From contig NZ_JAAIKB010000010.1 of assembly GCF_011040385.1 (NCBI RefSeq), positions 120,979 through 184,978 on the forward strand: 64,000 bases of DNA. The letters run 5' to 3'. The notes beneath the pieces are model-generated. The model was not told where the DNA came from. It ran no database searches and saw only the letters and a program-made list of their open reading frames with translations. The translations under genes and the position numbers were made by a program. Position 1 is the stretch's first letter; every line of letters begins with the position of its first letter. This document shows positions 51,702-60,114 of the stretch, one piece after another. The stretch is from Falsiroseomonas algicola. GTDB lineage: Bacteria; Pseudomonadota; Alphaproteobacteria; Acetobacterales; Acetobacteraceae.

Positions 51702-52613
51702 TCAGCTCTTCCTCTCGATGGTGTAGGCGGCAAGGTCGCGCAACAGATCGGCACGCTCCCCGAAACTGTCGAGGTGCTGCCGCGCCTGCGCGACCAGGCG
51801 TTCCGCCTGCAACCGGGCCCGCTCGATGCCGAGCAGGCCGACCAGCGTGGCCTTTCCGGCCTCCGCATCCTTGCCGGTCCGCTTGCCGGTATCCTCGGCC
51901 GAGGCCGTGGCGTCCAGCAAATCGTCCGCGATCTGGAAGGCTGCCCCCACGTCCCGCCCATAGGCCGCCAGCGCCAGGCGCTGGGGCATCGGCGCCTTGC
52001 CGAGGATGGCGCCCGCTTCGGCGGAGAATTCGATCAGCCGTCCGGTCTTCAGCAGTTGCAGCCGACCAACGGCCACTTCGTCCAGCGGTTCCGTGGCGGC
52101 TTCGGCCAGCATGTCCAGCATCTGCCCGCCGCACATGCCGCGCGCCCCGGCGGCCTTGGCCAGGCAGCGCACCAGCTCCGCCCGCACCGCGGGGTCGGAA
52201 TGCGTGTCTTCCTCCGCCAGCGTGCCGAAGGCGAGCGTCTGCAGCGCGTCTCCGGCGATGATGGCGGTCGCCTCGTCGAAGGCCTTGTGGACGGTGGGCT
52301 TGCCGCGGCGCAAGTCGTCATCGTCCATCGCCGGCAGGTCGTCATGCACCAGCGAATAGGCGTGCAGCATCTCGATCGCCGCCGCGACGCGCAGCGCCGC
52401 CTGGCGGGAGGCGTTGAACTGCCGCGCCCCTTCCAGCACCAGGAAGCCCCGCATCCGCTTGCCGCCGCCGATCACAGCGTAGCGCATGGCCGCCAGCAGC
52501 GGCGCCTCCGGCCCTTCCGCCGGCGGCAGGATGGCGTCCAGCGCCTGGTCGATTTCCGCCGCGGCCTGGGCCAGGGCGTCCTTCAGCGCGGTCGTCATGG
52601 GCAGGTCGGGCAT
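51702..52613 (-). CDS. ispA: farnesyl diphosphate synthase / polyprenyl synthetase IspA
   Basis: A 303-residue prenyltransferase with both aspartate-rich motifs: [20 protein letters not shown] and [10 protein letters not shown]. It condenses IPP with DMAPP/GPP to FPP. The ATG at 52613 overlaps the xseB stop by one base (TGATG). The operon xseB-ispA-dxs is a well-known arrangement. Confidence 0.95.
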   Translation of the reverse strand: MPDLPMTTALKDALAQAAAEIDQALDAILPPAEGPEAPLLAAMRYAVIGGGKRMRGFLVLEGARQFNASRQAALRVAAAIEMLHAYSLVHDDLPAMDDDDLRRGKPTVHKAFDEATAIIAGDALQTLAFGTLAEEDTHSDPAVRAELVRCLAKAAGARGMCGGQMLDMLAEAATEPLDEVAVGRLQLLKTGRLIEFSAEAGAILGKAPMPQRLALAAYGRDVGAAFQIADDLLDATASAEDTGKRTGKDAEAGKATLVGLLGIERARLQAERLVAQARQHLDSFGERADLLRDLAAYTIERKS

Positions 52614-52867
52614 CAGCTCATGTCACGCAGGCCGGCGGCCTCGCCGCTGCCCGCTTCCACGATCTTCTGGACCTTCGCCTCGGCGTCGGACAGCTTCGCC
52701 TCGCAATGCCGGCGCAACTCGGCCCCCCGCTGATACGCCGCCACCGCTTCCTCCAGCTTCCCCTTGCCGCCTTCGAGGTCCTTCACGATCCCCTCCAGCT
52801 CGGTGAGCGCCTCCTCGAAGGAGAGGGAGGCGACCGGCTTTGCCGTGTCAGGTTTAGTTGACGTCAT
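52613..52867 (-). CDS. xseB: exodeoxyribonuclease VII small subunit XseB
   Basis: An 84-residue protein with the family core SLSFEEALTELEGIVKDLEG and a helical rest (LEEAVAAYQRGAELRRHCEA). XseB joins XseA to form exonuclease VII. ATG 52867 is chosen because AGGA sits at a good distance; an ATG at 52876 is possible. It heads the xseB-ispA-dxs operon. Confidence 0.94.
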   Translation of the reverse strand: MTSTKPDTAKPVASLSFEEALTELEGIVKDLEGGKGKLEEAVAAYQRGAELRRHCEAKLSDAEAKVQKIVEAGSGEAAGLRDMS

Positions 52868-53027
52868 ATCGGGCATCCTGGGAAGAAAAAACGTCATGTC
52901 CTGTGCCGGCCGGGCCGGTCATGGACCAGAAAACAACGCCTTGGCGCTCCGCCTTCACACCATCCCCACCCCGGTGGGAAGGCTTAAGCGACTGTCAACC
53001 GTTCTTGTCACCCAGCCGGACTCGCCT

Positions 53028-53957
53028 TCAGGCATGCATCAGCGCGCGCACATGCGTGGCGGTGGAGGATGCCAGCGCCTCCAGGTCGTAGCCGCCTTCC
53101 AGCAGGCTGACCACCTTCCCCCCGCAGGCCCGGTCCGCCAGGCGGCAGAGCTCCGTCGTCAGCCAGCCGAAATCGGCCTCCCGCACCCGCAGCTGCGCCA
53201 GCGGGTCCCGCGCATGGGCATCGAAGCCGGCGGAGATGATGACCAGGCCCGGCCGGAAGGCCTCAAGCGCCGGCAGCAGCGTATCCGCCCAGGCGGCACG
53301 GAAGGCGGCGCCATCGGCGCCGGGCGGCAAGGGCGCGTTGACGATGTTGCCGACCCCCGTCTCATGCGCCTCCCCGGTGCCGGGATAGCAGGGCGACTGG
53401 TGGCTGCTGGCGTAGAACAGGGTGGCGTTGGTCTCGAAGCAGGCCTGGGTGCCGTTGCCATGGTGGACGTCGAAATCGACGACGCCGACGCGCGCCACCC
53501 CATGCACCGCCTGCGCATGGCGGGCCGCCACCGCGGCGTTGGCGAACAGGCAGAACCCCATCGGCCGGTTGGGCTCGGCATGGTGGCCGGGCGGGCGCAC
53601 CGCGCAGAAGGCGCGCCGCACCTCCCCCCGGCAGACCGCATCCACGCCGGCGATCCCGGCGCCCGCCGCCCGCAGCGCCGCTTCCGCGCTGCCCCAGCTC
53701 ATCACCGTGTCGCCATCCAGCGCCACGCTGTCATCGGGCTCCGGCCGGATGCCGAGGATCGCGTCCACATAGCCGGGCGGGTGGACGCGGGTCAGCTGCT
53801 CCACCGTCGCCTGCGGCGCCTCGTCCCGGATCAGGTCAGAGAATTCCTCCGAATCCAGCGCCTTCAGCACGGCGCGGAGCCGGTCCGGGCATTCGGGATG
53901 GTGCGGCCCGGGGTCGTGGTGCAGGCAGGCCCGGTGGCTGAACAGCAGGACGCTCAT
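53028..53957 (-). CDS. histone deacetylase family protein (acetylpolyamine/acetoin-type)
   Basis: A 309-residue zinc amidohydrolase of the arginase/deacetylase fold. VGVVDFDVHHGNGTQACF carries zinc ligands, and RPPGHHAEP the catalytic histidine pair; ISAGFDAHARDPL supplies the last aspartate. Bacterial members deacetylate polyamines or small amides. It lies on the minus strand between tusA and xseB with 51 and about 160 bases of spacing. Confidence 0.94.
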   Translation of the reverse strand: MSVLLFSHRACLHHDPGPHHPECPDRLRAVLKALDSEEFSDLIRDEAPQATVEQLTRVHPPGYVDAILGIRPEPDDSVALDGDTVMSWGSAEAALRAAGAGIAGVDAVCRGEVRRAFCAVRPPGHHAEPNRPMGFCLFANAAVAARHAQAVHGVARVGVVDFDVHHGNGTQACFETNATLFYASSHQSPCYPGTGEAHETGVGNIVNAPLPPGADGAAFRAAWADTLLPALEAFRPGLVIISAGFDAHARDPLAQLRVREADFGWLTTELCRLADRACGGKVVSLLEGGYDLEALASSTATHVRALMHA

Positions 53958-54008
53958 TCCCTGATCCTCCCCGCCGCGGAGCGGCGAAACGTCATCCCGC
54001 GTCGCGGG

Positions 54009-54242
54009 TCAGCCGTCCTCGCGCTTGCGCAGCGTGAAGCGATAGACGCCCTTATCCTCCGAGAACCCGACCAGCGCATGCCCCGTCTCCGCGGCATAGG
54101 CCCGGAAATCCTTCACGCTGGCCGGGTCCGTCGCCAGCACGGTCAGCCGCGCCCCCGCGGGCAGGGACCGCAGGGCCTTGTTGGCCTTCAGCACGGGCAG
54201 CGGGCAGGTCAGCCCCTGCACATCCAGCAATGTCTCGCTCAT
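54009..54242 (-). CDS. tusA: TusA-family sulfur carrier protein
   Basis: A 77-residue protein with the active site GLTCPLPVLKAN (Cys-Pro-x-Pro) after a short strand (LLDVQG). It carries persulfide sulfur in tRNA thiolation and, in some bacteria, in molybdenum cofactor synthesis and sulfur oxidation. The presence of FdhD and SoeABC in the window makes a link with these pathways possible. ATG 54242 is divergent from the ROK kinase gene. Confidence 0.92.
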   Translation of the reverse strand: MSETLLDVQGLTCPLPVLKANKALRSLPAGARLTVLATDPASVKDFRAYAAETGHALVGFSEDKGVYRFTLRKREDG

Positions 54243-54323
54243 GCCCTGATTCCACCACCTGCGCCCCGGCAGGGCAAGCGGGCGTTCTTGATTCGTCGCC
54301 ACGCCCCGGCCACCCTGGGGGGC

Positions 54324-55202
54324 ATGACCTGGCGCATCGGCATCGACCTCGGCGGCACCAAGACGGAGATCGCGGCGCTCGATCCCGGGGGCGCCATCCG
54401 GCTCCGCCGCCGCGTCCCCACCCCCCCGGGCTACGAGGCGACGGTGACGCAGATCGCCGCCATGGTCGCTGGGGCGGAGGCCGAGATCGCCAGCACCGCC
54501 ACCATCGGCATCGGCATCCCGGGCAGCGAGAACCCGACCACCGGCCTGATCCGCGGCGCCAACTCCACCTGCCTGAACGGCCAGCCTTTGGCCCGCGACC
54601 TCGCCGCCGCCATCGGCCGGCCGGTGCGGCTGGCGAATGACGCGAATTGCCTGGCGATGAGCGAATTCCATGACCGCCCCGGATCGGGCTTCGCCGTCAT
54701 CCTCGGCACCGGCGTCGGCGGCGGGCTGGTGGTGGAAGGGCGCCTGGTGCAGGGGCGCAACCGCGTCGCCGGCGAATGGGGCCACAACCCCCTGCCCTGG
54801 ATGACGGCGGACGAACACCCCGGCCCCGCCTGCTGGTGCGGCCAGCGCGGCTGCATCGAGAGCTTCCTCTGCGGCCCCGCGCTCGCCGCCGATGCCGATG
54901 GCCCCGGCGCCCGCGATGCCAGCACGCTTCCCGCCCGCGCCGCCGCCGGCGATGCCCGCGCCCGCGCCGCGCTGGACCGTCACACGGACCGCCTGGCCCG
55001 CGCACTCGCCGCCCTGATCAACGTGGTGGATCCGGAGGTGATCGTGCTGGGCGGCGGGCTGTCCAACATGGCGCATCTCTATGAGGACCTGCCTCGCCTC
55101 ATCCCCCGCCACGTCTTCTCCGACGTCTGCACCACGGCGATCGAGCCGGCGCGGCATGGCGACAGTTCCGGCGTGCTCGGCGCGGCGCGCCTCTGGCCCT
55201 GA
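54324..55202 (+). CDS. ROK family sugar kinase
   Basis: A 292-residue kinase. It has the ATP phosphate loop RIGIDLGGTKTEIAALD, NDANCLAMSEF with the catalytic aspartate, GTGVGGGLVVEG, and the zinc motif CWCGQRGCIESF typical of ROK proteins. Likely a fructokinase, glucokinase or N-acetylglucosamine kinase; the sequence does not decide. It forms an operon with the next two genes (1-base gaps). Confidence 0.92.
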   Translation: MTWRIGIDLGGTKTEIAALDPGGAIRLRRRVPTPPGYEATVTQIAAMVAGAEAEIASTATIGIGIPGSENPTTGLIRGANSTCLNGQPLARDLAAAIGRPVRLANDANCLAMSEFHDRPGSGFAVILGTGVGGGLVVEGRLVQGRNRVAGEWGHNPLPWMTADEHPGPACWCGQRGCIESFLCGPALAADADGPGARDASTLPARAAAGDARARAALDRHTDRLARALAALINVVDPEVIVLGGGLSNMAHLYEDLPRLIPRHVFSDVCTTAIEPARHGDSSGVLGAARLWP

Positions 55203-55203
55203 G

Positions 55204-55584
55204 ATGACGGTCGCCGCCGGCTGCTTCTGGTTCGCCGCGGTCTTCGCGCTGGGCTTCCTGCTCGGCCCCATCCGCATGCTGGTCCTGGAACCGCGCCTCG
55301 GCCCCGCCGGCGCCGTGGCGGTGGAGGCCGTGCCCATGCTGGCCGCCATGGCCGTGCTGGCCCCCCGCATCGCCCGGCTGTTCGAGGTGCCGGCCGAACC
55401 GCGCCCGCGCCTGGTGATGGGTATGACCGGCCTCGGCCTGACCGTGGCGGCCGAGACTGCGCTGGCGGCGCTGCTGCGCGGCCGGGGCCTCGGCTTCTGG
55501 GCGGAACGGGTGGAGACGCCGGAGGGCTGGATCTATCTCGGCCTGCTCGCCGCCTTCGCCCTCATGCCCCTGCTCCGGCGCTGA
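55204..55584 (+). CDS. hypothetical membrane protein
   Basis: A 126-residue protein with four hydrophobic segments, beginning MTVAAGCFWFAAVFALGFLL and continuing GPIRMLVLEPRLGPAGAVAV. No family is recognised. Very short spacers to the ROK gene upstream and dinB downstream (1 base each) show it is translated with them. Confidence 0.7.
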   Translation: MTVAAGCFWFAAVFALGFLLGPIRMLVLEPRLGPAGAVAVEAVPMLAAMAVLAPRIARLFEVPAEPRPRLVMGMTGLGLTVAAETALAALLRGRGLGFWAERVETPEGWIYLGLLAAFALMPLLRR

Positions 55585-55585
55585 G

Positions 55586-56866
55586 ATGCCCGCCCTCTGC
55601 CGCGACTGCTTCTGGATGGCGGAGGCCGAACGCCCGCCGCCCTGCCCCGCCTGCGGGTCGCGCCGCCTCGTCGCGCATCCCGCGCTCTTCACCCTCTCGG
55701 TCGCGCATGTCGATTGCGACGCCTTCTACGCCAGCGTGGAGAAGCGGGACCGCCCCGAACTCGCGACCCGCCCCGTCATCATCGGCGGCGGGCGCCGGGG
55801 CGTGGTCTCCGCCGCCTGCTACGTCGCCCGCACCCGCGGCGTGCGCAGCGCCATGCCGATGTTCAAGGCGCTGGCCGCCTGCCCGGACGCCGTCGTCATC
55901 AAGCCCGACATGGCGAAATACGTGGCCGCTGCCCGCCAGGTGCGCGACCTCATGGAAAGCCTCACGCCCCTGGTCCAGCCGCTCTCGATCGATGAGGCGG
56001 TGCTGGACCTCTCCGGCACCGCGGCGCTGCACCGCGCGCCGCCGGCCGCCACCCTCGCCCGCTTCGCCCGGGACGTGGAGCGGCAGGTGGGCATCACCGT
56101 CTCCATCGGCCTCGCCCCCAACCGCCTGCTCGCCAAGCTCGCGGCGGAACGCGACAAGCCCCGCGGCTTCGCCGTGCTGGCGCAGGAGGAAGCGCGCGCC
56201 TGGCTGGCGGACCAGCCCGTGACCCTGCTGCCCGGCGTCGGCCCCGCACTGGCCCGCCGATTGGAGGCTTCCGGCTTCACTCGACTGGGCCAGTTGGCGC
56301 TGCTCGACCCCCGCGACGCCGCGAAGCGCTTCGGGGAGGATGGGCCCGGCCTCGCCGCCCGCGCCCGGGGCGAGGACAACCGGCGCATCGACCCGGCGCG
56401 GGAGGCGAAGAGCATCTCCGCCGAGACGACCTTCGACACCGACCTCCGCGACCTCGCCGCGCTGGAGGCGCCGCTCTGGCGGCTCTGCGAGAAGCTCGGG
56501 AGGCGCCTGGCGGATAAGGGCCTCTCGGCCTCCGGCGTCGTCCTCAAGCTGAAGACCGCGCAGTTCCAGACCCGCACCCGCAATGTCCGCCTGCCCCGCC
56601 CGACCAAGCTGCCCGAGACGCTCTTCGCCGCCGCGAAGCCCCTGCTGGCGAAGGAGGCGACGGGCCCGGCCTTCCGCCTGATCGGCATCGGCGCCCAGCC
56701 GCTGGCACCCGGGGATCAGGCGGACCTGCCCGACCTCGCCGATCCCGATGCCGCCCGCCGCGCCGCGCGCTGGGCGGCGGTGGAGAAGCTGCGCGCCCGC
56801 TTCGGCGCGGATGCCATCGGCAGCGGGCGCGGCCTGCTACCGGGGGGCAGGGCGCGGAAGGAGTGA
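55586..56866 (+). CDS. dinB: DNA polymerase IV (DinB) with N-terminal zinc ribbon
   Basis: A 426-residue Y-family polymerase. Before the polymerase domain there is a four-cysteine ribbon (C5, C8, C20, C23; CRDC ... CPAC). The palm motifs are HVDCDAFYASVEKRDRPEL and PLSIDEAVLDLSG, and VSIGLAPNRLLAKLAAERDK follows. It performs error-prone translesion synthesis. The N-terminal ribbon is common in alphaproteobacterial DinB. The gene is the third of a tightly packed operon. Confidence 0.95.
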   Translation: MPALCRDCFWMAEAERPPPCPACGSRRLVAHPALFTLSVAHVDCDAFYASVEKRDRPELATRPVIIGGGRRGVVSAACYVARTRGVRSAMPMFKALAACPDAVVIKPDMAKYVAAARQVRDLMESLTPLVQPLSIDEAVLDLSGTAALHRAPPAATLARFARDVERQVGITVSIGLAPNRLLAKLAAERDKPRGFAVLAQEEARAWLADQPVTLLPGVGPALARRLEASGFTRLGQLALLDPRDAAKRFGEDGPGLAARARGEDNRRIDPAREAKSISAETTFDTDLRDLAALEAPLWRLCEKLGRRLADKGLSASGVVLKLKTAQFQTRTRNVRLPRPTKLPETLFAAAKPLLAKEATGPAFRLIGIGAQPLAPGDQADLPDLADPDAARRAARWAAVEKLRARFGADAIGSGRGLLPGGRARKE

Positions 56867-56956
56867 CGTGGTTGTTGCGGCCGCCGCCCGCGATGCGGGA
56901 GGATGGCCCGCCGGTTACAACCGCAACTCCACCGCCACAGGCCTGTTCCAGATGCC

Positions 56957-57598
56957 GTGATCAAAGCCGCCGCCCGCCCCTCCGCCCGCTCCGTGACCAG
57001 CCGCGCCACCACCGTGGCACCCGGAGACCGCTTCGGGCGCCTCACGGTGACGGCGGAGGATGAGCCCTATCTCTGGCGCGGCCGCTTCTCCCGCCGCCGC
57101 TGGGCCTGCGACTGCGCCTGCGGCGGCAGCGCCGTGGTGCGGGAGGACAGCCTGCTTTCCGGCCACACCGTCAGCTGCGGCTGCGTGCGGGACGAGTTGA
57201 CGCGGGAACGCGCGACGCGGCATGGCGCGCGCGCTGGCGACAAGCGGCGCCCGGAATACCAGGCCTGGCAGACCATGCTGCATGGGCAGGATGCGCGGGT
57301 CTGCGCCCGCTGGCAGGCGCCGGCAGGCCGAGGCTTCAAGGCCTTCCTGGCCGATCTCGGCCCCCGCCCCACGCCGCAGCACCGCCTGGTCCGCCGCGAC
57401 CCCGCCCGGCCCTTCACCCCCGGCAACACGGCCTGGGTGGAATCCCCGCCCCGCGCCGGCGTGCCCCGGCGCCTGATCACCGTGCGCGGCCGGCGGATGA
57501 CGCTGCGGGACGCCGCGGCCGAGGCCGGGATCGCCTATGCCACGCTGTGCAAGCGGCTGGAGCGCGGCTGGAGCACGAGGGCCGCCCTCACCCCCTGA
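56957..57598 (+). CDS. hypothetical zinc-ribbon, HNH/AP2-like protein
   Basis: A protein of about 213 residues. It has GDRFGRLTVTAEDEPYLWRG, then a cysteine pattern WACDCACGGS...SCGCVRDE like the small zinc modules found in phage and mobile-element proteins. PEYQAWQTMLHGQDARVC follows, reminiscent of HNH/AP2 homing proteins. The C-terminus has a helix-turn-helix-like end (LRDAAAEAGIAYATLCKRLE). The start is uncertain: GTG 56957 is used, ATG 56903 is possible. It converges with the dehydrogenase gene and overlaps its end by 11 bases. Confidence 0.65.
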   Translation: MIKAAARPSARSVTSRATTVAPGDRFGRLTVTAEDEPYLWRGRFSRRRWACDCACGGSAVVREDSLLSGHTVSCGCVRDELTRERATRHGARAGDKRRPEYQAWQTMLHGQDARVCARWQAPAGRGFKAFLADLGPRPTPQHRLVRRDPARPFTPGNTAWVESPPRAGVPRRLITVRGRRMTLRDAAAEAGIAYATLCKRLERGWSTRAALTP

Positions 57599-58481
57599 CT
57601 TGGCCCCCCTTGGCCTGCCTCAGATGGTCGATGATGCCGGAGAAGTCGCGCCCTCCGCCGCCCTGCTCCACGAAGGCCTTGTAGAGGTCGAGCGCCCGCG
57701 CGCCGACCGGCGTCGCCACGCCCCCCGCCTCCGCCGCGCCCACCGCCAGGCCAAGGTCCTTCAGCATGAGCGCCGCGGAGAATCCCGGCTGGTAGCCGCG
57801 ATTGGCCGGGCTGCCCGGCACCGGGCCGGGGACGGGGCAATAGGTCGTCAGGCTCCAGGACTGGCCGGAGGATCTGGAGGCCACGTCGAACAGCGCCTGG
57901 TGGGACAGGCCGAGGCTTTCCGCCAGCACGAAGGCCTCCGCCGTCACGATCATGGTGGCGGCCAGCATCATGTTGTTGCAGGCCTTGGCCGCCTGGCCGG
58001 CGCCGGCGCCCCCGCAATGGATCACCGCGCGGCCCATCTGCTGCAGGATCGGCGCCGCCTTGGCGAAGGCGCTGTCCTCGCCGCCGACCATGAAGGTGAG
58101 CGTCGCCCCCTCCGCCCCCATCACGCCGCCGGAGACCGGCGCATCGAGGAAGGCGCGCCCGCACCCCTCCGCCACCGCGCGCGCGGTCGCGACATCGATG
58201 GTGGAGCAGTCGATCAGCACGGCGTCAGGCGGGGAGGAAGCGGCGATGCCGCCCGCGCCCAGCACGGCATCCCGCACATGCTGGCCGGCGGGGAGCATGG
58301 TGATGACGAAATCGGCGCCGGCCGCGGCCTCCGCCGCGCTGCCCGCCGCCCGCGCGCCGGTGACGGCCGCCATGGCGGCGGCGGAGAGGTCGAAGCACGC
58401 GACCGCATGCCCCGCCTTGACCAGGTTGCGCGCCATCGGCCCGCCCATGTTGCCGAGGCCGATGAATCCGATCCGGGCCAT
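57588..58481 (-). CDS. NAD(P)-dependent beta-hydroxyacid dehydrogenase (3-hydroxyisobutyrate dehydrogenase-like)
   Basis: A 297-residue enzyme. IGFIGLGNMGGPMARNLVKA is the nucleotide-binding N-terminus. FLDAPVSGGVMGAEGATLTF matches the substrate motif DAPVSGG, and AGQAAKACNNMM carries the catalytic lysine. Substrates can be 3-hydroxyisobutyrate, tartronate semialdehyde or similar. ATG 58481 fits the family start. Upstream lies an AT-richer island. Confidence 0.93.
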   Translation of the reverse strand: MARIGFIGLGNMGGPMARNLVKAGHAVACFDLSAAAMAAVTGARAAGSAAEAAAGADFVITMLPAGQHVRDAVLGAGGIAASSPPDAVLIDCSTIDVATARAVAEGCGRAFLDAPVSGGVMGAEGATLTFMVGGEDSAFAKAAPILQQMGRAVIHCGGAGAGQAAKACNNMMLAATMIVTAEAFVLAESLGLSHQALFDVASRSSGQSWSLTTYCPVPGPVPGSPANRGYQPGFSAALMLKDLGLAVGAAEAGGVATPVGARALDLYKAFVEQGGGGRDFSGIIDHLRQAKGGQVRG

Positions 58482-59042
58482 GCGCGGCTCCCTCCCGATG
58501 CGTTGGTGAGGGGACTGTCCCACATGGCGCGGCGGGGGGCTATCGGAGGGGACGGGGCGGTGGTCGCAGGGAAGCGTTGTTAGGAATATTTACTTGCAAT
58601 CTGCGCCGTTTCGTGCGCTGAATGGAACGTCCAGCGTCGGCTTGTGTCCAGGCCATCGCGGAGGAGCCGAGGTCCAGCGCCCTTCTGCGGGGTGCCCGCG
58701 TCGCCATGACCTGATGAGTCCCGACCGCTTGTCCCGTCGCCACCAGGAACACCCAAGTGCTGCTCCGGATCGGGTCGAGGGAGAAATGCCGTCCTGAAAG
58801 CGCCCTTGGTTGCGCACCCGTCCAGGCGATGAGCAACCGAACGACCCAGCGCCTGAACGCTATGGGAAGTCCGAGAAGGGCGGGTAGCGGACACGACGGG
58901 AGGCCAATCGGGCGCGCTCTCGATGCCAAAGAACAAAGGCTTCTACTGCACTCGAAGCTTCTGTTATCGTACGAGAGAGTATGGTTTTGCATTGCTTTGA
59001 GTTGCGCCGTTCGAGCGGAACCATCCGCGATAGGATGCTTGG
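58482..59042. other. gene-poor left part of AT-richer island
   Basis: About 560 bases without a convincing gene. GC content drops visibly after about 58570. Overlapping ORFs on both strands (up to 169 codons on the minus strand) are rich in Arg/Ser/Pro and show no family. The last 120 bases, with TTATCGTACGAGAGAG and TTTTGCATTGCTTTGAG, could hold the promoter of the response regulator. The rest may be the remnant of a mobile element, which could not be shown. Confidence 0.5.
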
Positions 59043-59771
59043 ATGACAAAGGATCGCGAGGCGGACATCATGTTCCGCGACCACATTTTTTTTGTCGTTG
59101 AAGATTATCGGCCCAACCGTGAAGATCTTTGCCATTTCATTGTAAGCCGCCAAGGGAGCGTAATTCAGGCCGAGTCAGTTTCCGCAGCAAGTGAAATGAT
59201 CGAGCGCGGAGTACGTTTTGACCTAATGATACTGGATCTAAATTTGTCAGACGGCTATGGATTCACAATACTAGACAAAATACAAAGAGAGCGCCGAGTC
59301 GCCAAGGTATATGTAATTTCTGGTTATCTAGAGAGCTATATACTTGCTGATGTGGCAAAATATGGAGTTGCCGGCTACGCGCACAGGTCTGTTACTGCTT
59401 CGCGGGACGGGTTTTCCACATTTGAGCGTATTGCCGACGAACTACTCGCTTGTGCGCGCCACGGTCGTTATGTTTGTGCAGAGCACAATTTGGACGAAGT
59501 GAATGCTGTAGAAGCAAGAGCTCGCGACGCGCTAGTCACTGCCAAATCTTACACAAAATTTTTCCTGTCGAAGGAAAATGATAGCGATACGGTGCGAAAG
59601 ATTAAAAATCTAGACGACCAATTAGCGGGCATTATAGCGGCAAGCAAGAATGCGCCAAAATCTGATTTCTCTTGGCAATTTTTGAGATCGGCTTTGAGGC
59701 ATAACGCCATAAATATTTTCGACAAGGCAAGAGACGAGGGCGTAAAGAAGTTTATCGGCTTATTTTGGTGA
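59043..59771 (+). CDS. lone response regulator receiver protein, probably acquired
   Basis: A 242-residue protein. Residues about 15-125 form a receiver domain: acidic pocket FFVVEDYRPN, phosphorylation site LMILDLNLSDGYG, and the conserved Ser in VYVISGY. The usual lysine near the end is replaced: VAGYAHRSV has histidine where GY-x-x-K is expected. The C-terminal 110 residues (ALVTAKSYTKFFLSKENDSD) are helical and match nothing I know. Base use is clearly AT-richer than in neighbouring genes, suggesting horizontal origin. ATG 59043 has AGGA before it; ATG 59070 is an alternative. No histidine kinase is adjacent. Confidence 0.85.
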   Translation: MTKDREADIMFRDHIFFVVEDYRPNREDLCHFIVSRQGSVIQAESVSAASEMIERGVRFDLMILDLNLSDGYGFTILDKIQRERRVAKVYVISGYLESYILADVAKYGVAGYAHRSVTASRDGFSTFERIADELLACARHGRYVCAEHNLDEVNAVEARARDALVTAKSYTKFFLSKENDSDTVRKIKNLDDQLAGIIAASKNAPKSDFSWQFLRSALRHNAINIFDKARDEGVKKFIGLFW

Positions 59772-60114
59772 GATCAGGGTTTTTCTTTACTTCAGCAGTT
59801 GCCGATTTGGCGTCTGCTTCGGGTCGCAAGCAGACCCATGGTGCTCATGCCTAATAGGCGCCCAACTTGCGTTTCTATCAGACGATACGCGGCGCCGATC
59901 GTTGCCCTTGGGGCACGACCGCGACCAGATGCGTCGCCGCCTCCGCCGCGCGGGGGAAGCGCTCGACCACGCCTCAACCTTCCTCGACCTCTGCTCGTCC
60001 CACCCCCCGGCGAAAACGGTGCTAAACGCGCATAATCGGCATAATCGGCTAAAGTCATCGTACTGACCCAAGCCCCGCCTTGGCGCCCGCCCCCGATCCG
60101 GGGGAGACTGCCCC
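59772..60114. other. gene-poor right part of AT-richer island
   Basis: About 340 bases. A minus-strand frame ending near 59792 reads AAYRLIETQVGRLLGMSTMG, which looks partly protein-like but has no clear start or family. GC rises again past 59930. The inverted CTTTAG repeat is at 60022-60053. The PhoD gene begins at 60115. Confidence 0.45.
60022..60053 (-). repeat. CTTTAG-bounded 32-bp repeat, copy 2
   Basis: On the minus strand it begins CTTTAGCCGATTATGCCG and ends GCGTTTAG. It contains the 9-mer GATTATGCC/GATTATGCG twice in tandem. It resembles 5850-5882 over its whole length but is in the other orientation, about 54 kb away. Confidence 0.4.

Noticed and set aside
58540..59049. 169-codon minus-strand ORF in the AT-richer island
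   Set aside because: No recognisable domain or start signal, several other overlapping frames of similar quality; could be transposase debris but cannot be supported.
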